Assembly: GCA_964450435.1 (NCBI GenBank)
Contig: CAYVCX010000059.1
Span: 1-17,858, forward strand
Length of the DNA: 17,858 bases
Reading direction: 5' to 3'
Source of the DNA: SKLM01 sp964450435
GTDB lineage: Bacteria; Chloroflexota; Anaerolineae; B4-G1
In this document: in pieces, positions 7,508 to 14,774 of the stretch
How the letters are laid out: the number at the start of each line of letters is the position of its first letter
How positions within the stretch are numbered: the stretch's first letter is position 1
The notes under the pieces: model-generated
Seen by the model: the letters and a program-made list of their open reading frames with translations, nothing else
The model's database searches: none
What the model was told of the DNA's origin: nothing
Translations under genes and position numbers: made by a program

Positions 7508-8797
7508 CTACCCTGCGTCGGTCTCCGTCAGGATCGCCTGGGCGCGGTCAGGTCGGATGGTCCCTTCTTTGATCATCCTCTCCGCGACGCGTTCGATCTC
7601 CTCGCCGGCCGCTCCTGCGGCGATTGCCACTTGCCGGGCGTGGAGCTGCATATGTCCTTTCTGGATGCCCTCTGTCGCCAGGGCCCGCAGCGCGGCGAGG
7701 TTCTGCGCCAGACCCACCGCGACGATGACCTCGGCCAATTCCTGGGCCGTCTCCACCCCCAGGATCTTGAGGGCCACCTGCGCTGTGGGATGCACGCGCG
7801 TCGCCCCTCCCACGATACCGACGGGCAGCGGCATCTCCAGCGTGCCGGTGAGGTTACCGTCTCCGTCCTGCGCCCACGTGCTCAGGCTGGTGTAGCCACC
7901 CTCTCGCGCGGCGTAGGCGTGCGCTCCCGCCTCTACCGCCCGCCAGTCGTTTCCGGTTGCCAGCACCACCGCGTCAACGCCGTTCATGATGCCCTTGTTG
8001 TGCGTCGCCGCTCGATACGGGTCGGCGGCGGCGAAGGCCCACGCCTCAACGATACCCTCTACCACCTCCGCCCCGGAGAAATCCTCGAATGCCAGGGCCT
8101 CTGCCGGCACCGTGCAGCGGGCCCTTGCCAACCGTCGGTCCGCCAGGTTGGACAGAATTCGAAGGCGCACCCGCCCTCCGGTCATCCTCTCGATGCTCGG
8201 GGCTACGGCTTCACAGGCCGTGTTGACCGCATTGGCGCCCATCGCGTCGCGGCAGTCAAAGATCAGGTGTACGATCAGCATCGGGCCGACCGGGGTCTGT
8301 TCGAGCACCCTCACCTCCAGGTCTTGCGCACCTCCGCCTAGCTCCACCAGCACCGGATCCGTCTCGTCGGCCTGGGCCAGCAGTTTCTCGCGTGCCGCCA
8401 GGATGTCGAAGCGCGCTGACCAGGGATCAGCCACCTCAAGCACCTGGATCTGGCCGATCATCTCTGGGGCCGTGGTCGTCGCCCGGAAACCGCCTCCGGC
8501 GCGGACCAGCTTGGCGGCGAAGGACGCCCCTGCCACCACCGACGGCTCCTCAATGGCCATCGGAACCAACACGTCACGGTCATTGACCTGGAAGTTCACG
8601 GCAATCCCCAGCGGCAGTGCGTGCAGCCCGATCACATTCTCGATCATCTCGTCGGCCCTCGTCAGATCGAGTCCCACGGTGCCGCGCAGCGCCGCGGTCT
8701 CTTCGTCCGAGAGGTTGGACCACTCGGCGACCTGTTCAACCCGGTCGTCCAACGATTGAGTGTAGAATCCCGCGATCCGCGAGGATGCCCTCACCAT
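7508..8797 (-). CDS. mvaA: HMG-CoA reductase, class II
   Basis: A 429-residue class II (bacterial-type) HMG-CoA reductase, which reduces HMG-CoA to mevalonate. Recognisable active-site regions are EEPSVVAGAS (83-92; catalytic Glu), DCRDAMGANAVNT (181-193; cofactor-binding DAMGAN), NKGIMNGVDAVVLATGND (267-284; catalytic Lys268 and Asp284) and KGHMQLHAR (380-388; His382 on the mobile C-terminal part). The nucleotide preference (NADH or NADPH) cannot be decided by eye. The start at 8797 follows AGAGGA (8805-8810) at seven bases and matches the family N-terminus (SSRIAGFYTQSLDDRV). A reading from 8884 would add 29 residues without resemblance. It is the first gene of the mevalonate block and has an extended -10 and a hairpin in its leader. 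Confidence 0.95.
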   Translation of the reverse strand: MVRASSRIAGFYTQSLDDRVEQVAEWSNLSDEETAALRGTVGLDLTRADEMIENVIGLHALPLGIAVNFQVNDRDVLVPMAIEEPSVVAGASFAAKLVRAGGGFRATTTAPEMIGQIQVLEVADPWSARFDILAAREKLLAQADETDPVLVELGGGAQDLEVRVLEQTPVGPMLIVHLIFDCRDAMGANAVNTACEAVAPSIERMTGGRVRLRILSNLADRRLARARCTVPAEALAFEDFSGAEVVEGIVEAWAFAAADPYRAATHNKGIMNGVDAVVLATGNDWRAVEAGAHAYAAREGGYTSLSTWAQDGDGNLTGTLEMPLPVGIVGGATRVHPTAQVALKILGVETAQELAEVIVAVGLAQNLAALRALATEGIQKGHMQLHARQVAIAAGAAGEEIERVAERMIKEGTIRPDRAQAILTETDAG

Positions 8798-8845
8798 ACT
8801 TTGTTCCTCTGTCTGTGTCTTTCGCTTATCAGCACACAACCAAAA

Positions 8846-8872
8846 CCGCCGGACGACTGTCGTCCCCGGCGG
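8846..8872 (-). promoter_or_regulatory. Strong hairpin in the mvaA leader
   Basis: On the minus strand the leader contains CCGCCG, two bulged Gs, GACGAC, then after one base GTCGTCCGGCGG: twelve pairs broken only by the bulge. TTTTGG follows directly (8840-8845). It ends 48 nt before the mvaA start. It may be a terminator for the metallophosphoesterase gene ending at 8948 or an attenuator for mvaA; the U-run is short, so either reading is tentative. Confidence 0.5.
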
Positions 8873-8885
8873 CTCGCGCTGCATC

Positions 8886-8894
8886 AGTATACCA
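8886..8894 (-). promoter_or_regulatory. mvaA: Extended -10 promoter candidate for mvaA
   Basis: On the minus strand TGGTATACT gives an extended -10 (TG-N-TATACT, five of six matches to TATAAT). No convincing -35 hexamer lies 16-18 bases upstream, which extended -10 promoters can tolerate. It would give a leader of about 80 nt containing the hairpin at 8846-8872. Confidence 0.45.
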
Positions 8895-8947
8895 TGCCTG
8901 CCCTCCCAAAACCTATCACATTGCGCTCGCGGGCTTCCAAAAAACTG

Positions 8948-10204
8948 TCAAATGCTTGTTGCGGGGTAGTCCTCCCCTGGCGGAGCGCCTGGATCTGACG
9001 ACAGGTCGTCTGCCCGAGACAGGGTCCACTCGATGATCTCCGGGGGCGAGAGCAGGCGAGCCCGGGGAGCGCCGAGCCCCTCCATCCCCAACCCGCGGCT
9101 GACGTACATGGTGGTGCCGCTCTCTTCGTACCTCCCCATCTCATACTGCTTCCAGAACTCGGAGCTTGTGATCAGCGCGCCCAGCAGTGGCAGACGGATC
9201 TGTCCGCCGTGTGTGTGCCCGCATAGATACAGATCCACGCCCAGGTCGCGGGCCTCCGGCATGAGATCAGGCGAATGGTACAGCAGCAGCGTGAATCGGT
9301 CTTCCGGGATGTCGGCCAGCAGGCGGCGCAGGCGACGAGCGTCCCGCTCTCGCTCCCGCGTGCACCGTAGCCCCGCGATGCACATACGTTGGCCCTCGAT
9401 TCTCGCGTATGCCACCTCATCGAGCAGCCACGTCATGGGAAGCCCATCGAAGATCCTCGGGACTACCTGCCTCAGGTCCACCGGGGGGCTTCCCGTGACG
9501 GCATACACGGGGCCGCGGGCCCGTTCACAGATTCTCTTTAACAGATCGCGTGCCTGAGCCTGGGATTCGGGATCGCGGGCGCTCGAGAGGTTTAGGTAGT
9601 CCCCGGTGAGAACGATCAGATCCGGATCTATCTCCCCGACAAGATCCAGCAGCATCCAGTCCCGTACGGTAAGCTGCTCGACGTGCACGTCGCTGATGTG
9701 CAACAGCCGCACCGGCGCGTCGTGGTCGAGCTTGGGGGAGCAAAGGTGCGCCTGCGTGACCTTGATGTGGAACGGCTCCACCCAGGTCGCGTAGAGTGAG
9801 ACGGCGGCTATTGCCAGCTGCGCCCCGACAACGGCAGTCAACGCCGGCAAGCGGCCCCAGAGAAGTCCCGCGCTGAAGGTAATGCAGCCCCGAACCAGGG
9901 TCAGCGCCAGCAGCGGCGGAGTCACCGGTCCGAACGAGCGGCCCCGCCGGGGGAGCAGGGCCAGCCCGACTCCATCGACGAGCAGGAATGCAGCAGACAT
10001 CGCGCCTGCCGGGACGCGCCAGGGCCCCCAGGGCCAGCACGCGATGGCTGACAGGGCCAGCCACGCCGGGAACAACTTCAAGGGAGGGATACGTCCCAGC
10101 AGTTCAGTGAACACCAGGGCGAAGTGCAGCCACCGTGGACGATAGTCCGGGGGATGCAGGATCTCATCCAGCGGGGTGTCGTTTTTGGAACCGGAGGTTG
10201 GCAT
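8948..10204 (-). CDS. Membrane-anchored calcineurin-like metallophosphoesterase
   Basis: A 418-residue protein with an N-terminal membrane domain and a cytoplasmic or external metallophosphoesterase domain. Hydrophobic segments lie near residues 42-60, 64-85, 95-115 and 119-141. The catalytic domain shows HISDVHV (D172, H174), LTGDYLN (D202), LLYHSPD (H310) and CGHTHGGQ (H330, H332), resembling the YkuE/YaeI group that acts on phosphodiesters or lipid phosphates such as UDP-diacylglucosamine. The usual GNHD/E motif is replaced by GSPPVD at 238-243, so one metal and phosphate ligand set is missing. It lies 68 nt after the GDPD gene on the same strand, suggesting joint work on phospholipid headgroups. 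The exact substrate is unknown. Confidence 0.88.
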   Translation of the reverse strand: MPTSGSKNDTPLDEILHPPDYRPRWLHFALVFTELLGRIPPLKLFPAWLALSAIACWPWGPWRVPAGAMSAAFLLVDGVGLALLPRRGRSFGPVTPPLLALTLVRGCITFSAGLLWGRLPALTAVVGAQLAIAAVSLYATWVEPFHIKVTQAHLCSPKLDHDAPVRLLHISDVHVEQLTVRDWMLLDLVGEIDPDLIVLTGDYLNLSSARDPESQAQARDLLKRICERARGPVYAVTGSPPVDLRQVVPRIFDGLPMTWLLDEVAYARIEGQRMCIAGLRCTRERERDARRLRRLLADIPEDRFTLLLYHSPDLMPEARDLGVDLYLCGHTHGGQIRLPLLGALITSSEFWKQYEMGRYEESGTTMYVSRGLGMEGLGAPRARLLSPPEIIEWTLSRADDLSSDPGAPPGEDYPATSI

Positions 10205-10272
10205 AGGTGTTCTCGCCCTGGCCCTGGGGCCTTTCCCCTGCGCCGCCTAGACCAGCGTGCCCGGCCCGGGCC

Positions 10273-11040
10273 TCACGAGATCGTCTCGAGGATGCCGTGC
10301 AGCAACCCCGGCACGTTGGTGATGATGGCGTCCACTCCCCACCAAATGAAGCGGTCCATGTTCCGCGGTTCGTCCACCGTCCATACGTGGATGCGGTAAC
10401 CTCGCGCCCGGATCCAGTCCATATGGTCCTTGCTCAGCAGGGTGGCTCCCGGATGTAGCGCTGTGTATGGCTTCAGCGAGATCAGTTCGCCGATGCCAGG
10501 AACGAAGCCCCACAGATACAGCAGTCCCGTGGGGATCTGGGGGGCTGCCTCCTGCACGGTACGCAGGTCGAGAGGACTGAATGAGGAGAGCAGTACGCGC
10601 TCAGTCAAACCCTGGTACTCGACCAGACGGACTACCTCCTGCGCCAACCTGCGACCCACCAGGCCTTCGCCTTTCAGTTCGACATTGACCAGCAGATCCG
10701 CGCCGACAGCCGCCAATGTCTCCGACAGCGTGGGGATGCGCTCGCCAACGAAGGTCGGTCCGAACCAGGCCCCGGCATCGAGCTCCTTCAGCTGCGCCAG
10801 CGTCATGTCTGCTACTCGTCCGCTCCCATTCGTCGTACGGTTCACCGTCGGGTCGTGAATAACCACCGGAACGCCGCCCGCACAGAGCCGCACGTCGAGC
10901 TCGATTCCGTCGGCGCCGAGCTCTTGGGCCTGCTTGAAGGACGCCAGCGTATTCTCCGGCGCGACAGCGCTGGCGCCCCGGTGGGCGATGTTGAGAGTCC
11001 GCTCCGAGCCCATCCAGCTGCTAGACGCGCTGGTTCGCAT
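10273..11040 (-). CDS. Glycerophosphodiester phosphodiesterase
   Basis: A 255-residue GDPD-family TIM-barrel enzyme that hydrolyses glycerophosphodiesters to sn-glycerol-3-phosphate and an alcohol. The motifs are complete: AHRGAS (H20, R21), APENT (E29), GIELDVRL (E47, D49), VIHDP (H62), NVELKGEG (E121, K123), and HVWTVDEP followed by GVDAIITNVP near the C-terminus. No signal peptide is apparent, so a cytoplasmic enzyme is likely. The start at 11040 and an internal ATG at 11013 (MGSERTLNIAHRG) are both possible; neither has a good Shine-Dalgarno. The gene sits between the M1 peptidase and metallophosphoesterase genes, all on the minus strand with gaps of about 70 nt. Confidence 0.93.
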   Translation of the reverse strand: MRTSASSSWMGSERTLNIAHRGASAVAPENTLASFKQAQELGADGIELDVRLCAGGVPVVIHDPTVNRTTNGSGRVADMTLAQLKELDAGAWFGPTFVGERIPTLSETLAAVGADLLVNVELKGEGLVGRRLAQEVVRLVEYQGLTERVLLSSFSPLDLRTVQEAAPQIPTGLLYLWGFVPGIGELISLKPYTALHPGATLLSKDHMDWIRARGYRIHVWTVDEPRNMDRFIWWGVDAIITNVPGLLHGILETIS

Positions 11041-11057
11041 ACCAAAGGCAGTCAGCT

Positions 11058-11069
11058 CGTGACGTCACG
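11058..11069. promoter_or_regulatory. Perfect 12-bp palindrome upstream of the GDPD gene
   Basis: CGTGACGTCACG is a perfect palindrome in the 71-nt gap between the M1 peptidase and GDPD genes, 18-29 bases before the GDPD start. It could be an operator. A few 12-bp palindromes are expected by chance in this much sequence, so support comes only from position. Confidence 0.25.
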
Positions 11070-11111
11070 GTCGGTGCAGTAACTCGCAGTGTCCGCGGTC
11101 GCGCTGGAGAC

Positions 11112-12728
11112 CTAGGGAGCGCCAATCCATTCCTGGTACAGATCGCGGTGCTCGTCGTCGGTCACCAGCTCCACGGCCGCCAACCAGTCCTCAGGCGTGG
11201 CGATGCGGTAGCGATTCTGCTCGAAGTACGTCGCCAGGATCTCCCAGAAGCTTCCCACTCCCACCCGTTGTCGCAGTGCGTGGAAGTAGAGAGGGCCTTT
11301 CTCGTAAACGACGGGGGCGTACTCGCTCCTGGTGTAGGCGGCCACCGGTAGTCCGGCTGGTTTGTCCCCTCCTGCTTCCCGGAGTCTCTCGTACGGCCCC
11401 CGGAACAGGCTCTCCACCAGGTCGTCTGCCACATCCTGTCCGTACTGCTCTTCCAGGTACAGCAGCGTGCAGTATTGTGTCAGCGCCTCATCGAGCCAGG
11501 GGTCGTTCACCTGATCGTTGCCCACCAGGCCGTACCACCACTGATGAAGGACCTCGTGCACCACCAGCCACTCCATGCCGGCGCCTCCGTCGTCGTAGTA
11601 CCAGGTGTTGATGACGACCAGCCCCGGGTACTCTATCCCTCCGGCGAGCGTCGGGGTCTCCACGACGTCCAGCTCGAGGTATGGATATGCGCCGATCCGG
11701 GTGTTGAACAGACGCAGGGCGTTGCTTGCGTATTCCAGCGCTTCCTCGCCCCCTGCGCCGCCCTCGGTGTAGTAGACGCTGTTGACCGTGATCCCATCCA
11801 CTTCTCGGCTCTTCACCCGGTAGTGCTCTCCCAGTACAGCGTTGAAATCGCGCATCAGCGGCGCAACGCAAGACCAGGTCCTCTGCCCGGGAGCGCTGAT
11901 TGAAGAAGTGCAGGTTCCGGAGGCCGCCAGCGTCATCGTGCTGGGCGCCGTGATGCTGACGTCGAAGAATGCCACCTCAGAGAACACAGCGTCGCCGTAC
12001 GCTGGTGCCAGCTCCACCTTCCATTCCTCGTCGTACACAGCCACCATCGGGTACGCGTTGGCCAACGCAACTGTGTCTTCGTAGGCGCCCAACTGGCGAT
12101 ACCCTGCTGCGGGCTCTTGGCTGTCCGCCGGGTGCTCATCGGTGGGCAGGTTGAGGATAAAGTCCAACGCCACCTCAATCTGATCGCCTGGCCCCAGGGC
12201 CGACTCCATAGGCACCCGCAACGCTGAGTCCTCCAGCTCCATCACAGGCTCCACCGCTCGCCCATCCATTGTGAGATGGGTTACCGTCATCGTGCCCCCG
12301 TAGGCGGGTGCATTGGGAAACAGCCGCAGGTAGAGAGTATCCAGGGTCACCATCTTCGTATTCGTGTAGCGTATCCGCTGGTAGCCGGCGACGGTAGCCC
12401 GGTCGACGTCCACTGTCAGTTTCAGATTATAGCACGTTGCCTCCGGGAACTCCTCGTGATCTCGTCGAAATGGCTCCCTGAGTGCCTGATTGTGATCGAG
12501 CCCGCCTGGGGTGGGAGTTGGGGCAGGAGCGGTGGTCGGCACGGCGGTATCGAACGGAGTTGGCCGAGATCCCTCGGCGGTCGGGGATCCAGGGGTTGTC
12601 GACGGAGTCGGGGCGGGGCTCGGCGTCCCAAGGCGGCATGCTGCCAGGGTCAGGAGGCCCAGCGTCAGTGCCCCCCAGATGATCGCAAACTTCCGAGCCT
12701 GGTCGCTCCCGCGACAGGTCGTTCTCAT
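11112..12728 (-). CDS. M1-family zinc metallopeptidase, predicted lipoprotein
   Basis: A 538-residue aminopeptidase N-like (M1) peptidase. The N-terminus is a lipoprotein signal: basic start, hydrophobic stretch, and LAAC lipobox with C31. A Thr/Pro/Ser-rich spacer of about 45 residues follows, so the enzyme probably works tethered outside the membrane. The catalytic part has GGIEY (363-367, in place of GAMEN), the zinc motif HEVLH with WW after it (391-397) and WLDEALTQY (412-420; third zinc ligand Glu). A later VYEKGPLYFHALR carries the expected Tyr. The start chosen is the ATG at 12728, which overlaps the stop of the hydrolase gene as ATGA, implying translational coupling; a GTG at 12740 is also in frame. 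Substrate is unknown, perhaps peptides from extracellular protein breakdown. Confidence 0.9.
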   Translation of the reverse strand: MRTTCRGSDQARKFAIIWGALTLGLLTLAACRLGTPSPAPTPSTTPGSPTAEGSRPTPFDTAVPTTAPAPTPTPGGLDHNQALREPFRRDHEEFPEATCYNLKLTVDVDRATVAGYQRIRYTNTKMVTLDTLYLRLFPNAPAYGGTMTVTHLTMDGRAVEPVMELEDSALRVPMESALGPGDQIEVALDFILNLPTDEHPADSQEPAAGYRQLGAYEDTVALANAYPMVAVYDEEWKVELAPAYGDAVFSEVAFFDVSITAPSTMTLAASGTCTSSISAPGQRTWSCVAPLMRDFNAVLGEHYRVKSREVDGITVNSVYYTEGGAGGEEALEYASNALRLFNTRIGAYPYLELDVVETPTLAGGIEYPGLVVINTWYYDDGGAGMEWLVVHEVLHQWWYGLVGNDQVNDPWLDEALTQYCTLLYLEEQYGQDVADDLVESLFRGPYERLREAGGDKPAGLPVAAYTRSEYAPVVYEKGPLYFHALRQRVGVGSFWEILATYFEQNRYRIATPEDWLAAVELVTDDEHRDLYQEWIGAP

Positions 12729-13369
12729 GCGGTCAACCACTCGACGATCACGTTCGTCACCTCGGACACGTGACCCGAGAACGAGTGGTCAGCGCCGGAG
12801 ATCAGGTGCAGCTTCTTGGGGGGCTGCAGGCGCTCGACGTACTTCTGGAAGGCGACGGGCGGCGCCCAGGGATCGTTGTCCCCGCCGACGAAGAGCTTGG
12901 GGCGCGAGACGTTGTCCAGGAACGGATCGTCGTAGTGCTGTTTCGCCAGAGCAATGCCCACCATGCGGCTCAAGCGTCGGTCGCGGGCCGCGTGGTGTAG
13001 CGCCACGCTTGCGCCGAAGGAGTACCCTATTGCCGCCAACTCGCCGGGATCGACCTCTGCCTGGACGTAGAGGAAGTCTACCGCCCCCTGTGTGTCGTCC
13101 TGCTCGCCCAGCCCGTTATCGAACGAGCCCCTGCTACTGCCCGCTCCACGGAAGTCGAAGCGCAGCGCCGCCCAGCCTGCCACCGCCAGGCTGAGGCAGA
13201 TGCTGACCACCACCCCGTTTCCCATGTTGCCCCCCATCAAGGTGTGCGGGTGGCACACCACGGCCCCAGGGAACGGCCCTGTCTCCTCCTCCGGTAAGTG
13301 GAGCACGCCCCTCAATGTCGGGCCGCCGTCGGCGGCCTGGAACGTGACGCGGCGGGTGCTGTTGCCCAT
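12725..13369 (-). CDS. Alpha/beta hydrolase (COG2945-like)
   Basis: A 214-residue alpha/beta-hydrolase. Visible parts are the oxyanion region VVCHPHTLMGGNMGN (37-51), LRFDFRGAGSSRG (69-81), the nucleophile elbow GYSFGA with S117, a probable acid at D166 in GGDNDPWAP and H195 in GADHSFSG. Proteins of this type are esterases or lipases with little-studied substrates. The ATG at 13369 is chosen because it follows GGGAGGGGGA and lies just seven bases after the MoaD-like stop; a reading from 13411 would overlap that gene. Its own stop overlaps the start of the M1 peptidase gene (ATGA), so the three genes look translationally linked. Confidence 0.87.
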   Translation of the reverse strand: MGNSTRRVTFQAADGGPTLRGVLHLPEEETGPFPGAVVCHPHTLMGGNMGNGVVVSICLSLAVAGWAALRFDFRGAGSSRGSFDNGLGEQDDTQGAVDFLYVQAEVDPGELAAIGYSFGASVALHHAARDRRLSRMVGIALAKQHYDDPFLDNVSRPKLFVGGDNDPWAPPVAFQKYVERLQPPKKLHLISGADHSFSGHVSEVTNVIVEWLTA

Positions 13370-13376
13370 GAAGGGA

Positions 13377-13619
13377 TTATCCCCCTCCCACCGGGGGGAA
13401 GATCCCGACATCGTCTCCGTCCGCCAGTTGATAGTCCTCCTTGCGCACCGTGCCGTTGACGAAGATGACCTTCACGTGCTCCTCCGGCAACTCCAGCTCC
13501 CTCAGAAGCTGCTCCACGGTGGCGTTCTCGGGCAACTGTACCGACATCGCTTCGCCCACTCCCAGGTCGGGGAAGTGTCGTCGCAGTGTGGCGAACAGCT
13601 TCACTTCAACCGTGATCAT
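13377..13619 (-). CDS. MoaD/ThiS-family ubiquitin-like sulfur-carrier protein
   Basis: An 80-residue beta-grasp protein: ITVEVKLFATLRRHF at the start, TVEQLLRELELP in the middle, VIFVNG then LADGDDVGIFPPVGGG at the end. The Gly-Gly(-Gly) C-terminus is what an E1-like enzyme (MoeB/ThiF) would adenylate and convert to a thiocarboxylate for molybdopterin, thiamine, cysteine or tRNA thiolation. No MoaE, MoeB, ThiG or CysM gene is nearby, so the pathway is undecided. The start at 13619 has GAGGAG (13626-13631) six bases upstream. It is the first gene of the minus-strand run and lies behind a strong promoter. Confidence 0.88.
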   Translation of the reverse strand: MITVEVKLFATLRRHFPDLGVGEAMSVQLPENATVEQLLRELELPEEHVKVIFVNGTVRKEDYQLADGDDVGIFPPVGGG

Positions 13620-13688
13620 CCATCGCTCCTCGGTCTGGTGCATCCTGCCAGGCGATTCGGCTGCACCGGGTTTGAAGGCTCGACCGCC

Positions 13689-13717
13689 ATTATACCAGGC
13701 CCGGATTCGGCGGCCAA
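13689..13717 (-). promoter_or_regulatory. Strong sigma-70-type promoter of the moaD-like operon
   Basis: On the minus strand TTGGCC (13717-13712), a 17-base spacer and an extended -10 TGGTATAAT (TATAAT at 13694-13689, a perfect match). Transcription would begin near 13682, leaving a leader of about 60 nt before the MoaD-like gene. The remainder of the 337-nt intergenic region (13620-13956) shows inverted repeats (GCGCCGGT 13845-13852 with ACCGGCGC 13877-13884) but no gene. Confidence 0.65.
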
Positions 13718-13901
13718 TTACCTGCGGCTTGGAGCAGCGATCGACTATCCCCTCGCCTGCGGCGGACGGGTACCGGCCGCTGGCTTTCGGGGGAGCTTGG
13801 CAAGAGCCGGTGGTGCCATTTTCGCCCTCTTTCGCTTTGTCGCAGCGCCGGTCACCCGGAGGGTTCGGGATGGCACACCGGCGCCGCTGACGTCCTGCCG
13901 A

Positions 13902-13937
13902 GCATGAGGCTTGCTCGATTGGCGCAGCCTCTCATGC
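13902..13937. promoter_or_regulatory. Inverted repeat upstream of the PIG-L gene
   Basis: GCATGAGGCT (13902-13911) and AGCCTCTCATGC (13926-13937) pair over ten bases with a two-base bulge around a 14-base centre. The repeat covers the predicted -35 of the PIG-L promoter and ends five bases before its -10, a position suited to a repressor site; this is inference. Confidence 0.35.
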
Positions 13938-13947
13938 GTGGTACGAT
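13919..13947 (+). promoter_or_regulatory. Promoter candidate for the PIG-L gene, nearly leaderless
   Basis: TTGGCG (13919-13924), 17 bases, TACGAT (13942-13947); each hexamer has four of six consensus bases. The -10 ends nine bases before the ATG at 13957, so the transcript would have almost no leader, fitting the absence of a Shine-Dalgarno. Confidence 0.35.
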
Positions 13948-13956
13948 ATCGATGCT

Positions 13957-14730
13957 ATGATCGCCGATGAGCCCGCCGTCCACTACTACATCTCTCCCCA
14001 CTTCGACGATGCCGTCCTTTCGTGTGGCGGTCGTATATGGCTCCAGACTCAGGCGGGAGCGGATGTAGTAGTCATCACTGTCTTCGGCCGAGTTCCCGAA
14101 GCGGGGATACCCCTGTCTCCCTACGCTCAAGAGCTGCACACCCGCTGGGGTTGCGCCGTCGAGGCCGTCCGACAGCGGCCCGCCGAAGACATCGAGGCCC
14201 TTGCCTGCCTGGGCGCAAAGCCGATGCACTGGTCCTATCTTGACTGCATCTACCGCACGACCGCCGGGGGTGATTTTCCTTACGCCAGCGAGGATGCGTT
14301 ATGGGGCCCGGTTCACGCGTCCGACTCGGGGTTGTTCCGCGAGCTGGCAGACCGGATGGCAGCCTTGCCGCTGCGCCCTGCTGCTAGACTCTACTCGCCC
14401 CTCGGTGTCGGCCGTCACGTGGATCACCGCATCGTGCGGCGCGCTGCCGAAGCTTCGGGACATCCGTTGACGTACTACGAGGATTTCCCCTATGCCCGGG
14501 ATCTGGAGGCCCTGGAGGCTGCCCGGACGCCCGGTGCGTCGAAGCCAGAGCTGGTGCCTCTGTCGGGGCGGGCGTTGGAGGCCAAGGTAGACGCCATCGC
14601 CTGCTACCGGTCGCAGATCAGCACCTTCTGGAGCAGCCGGGACGAGATGGGCGCGACGGTGCGCGCGTACGCCGTGCGCATAGGCGGGGGCGAGCCCGCA
14701 GAGCGGTACTGGCGCCCTGCCGGAGCTTGA
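13957..14730 (+). CDS. PIG-L/LmbE-family deacetylase
   Basis: A 257-residue member of the LmbE/PIG-L family of zinc-dependent N-deacetylases, which act on N-acetylglucosamine-type sugars and related thiol or lipid-linked compounds. The N-terminal metal motif is SPHFDDAVLSCGG (13-25; H15, D18) and the second is GRHVDH (152-157; H154, H157). Length is normal for the family. No ribosome-binding site is seen upstream. The gene is alone on the plus strand, divergent from the MoaD-like operon and convergent with the thioesterase gene 44 nt away. TTGACGGGCGTCAA (14727-14740), a short palindrome, covers its stop codon. Substrate cannot be predicted; with the wall and glycosyltransferase genes nearby, an envelope glycan precursor is one possibility. 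Confidence 0.9.
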   Translation: MIADEPAVHYYISPHFDDAVLSCGGRIWLQTQAGADVVVITVFGRVPEAGIPLSPYAQELHTRWGCAVEAVRQRPAEDIEALACLGAKPMHWSYLDCIYRTTAGGDFPYASEDALWGPVHASDSGLFRELADRMAALPLRPAARLYSPLGVGRHVDHRIVRRAAEASGHPLTYYEDFPYARDLEALEAARTPGASKPELVPLSGRALEAKVDAIACYRSQISTFWSSRDEMGATVRAYAVRIGGGEPAERYWRPAGA

Positions 14731-14774
14731 CGGGCGTCAATGGGAGGCCTCGTGCCCGCCCCCCTGTCCGCTTT

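Noticed and set aside
13730..13900. Possible riboswitch or structured RNA in the 13620-13956 intergenic region
   Set aside because: Several short GC-rich arms can pair, but no known riboswitch core was recognised and high GC makes such pairing common.
13092..13907. Plus-strand frame across the hydrolase and MoaD genes into the intergenic region
   Set aside because: No motif or ribosome-binding site; crosses a strong minus-strand promoter and two well-supported genes.
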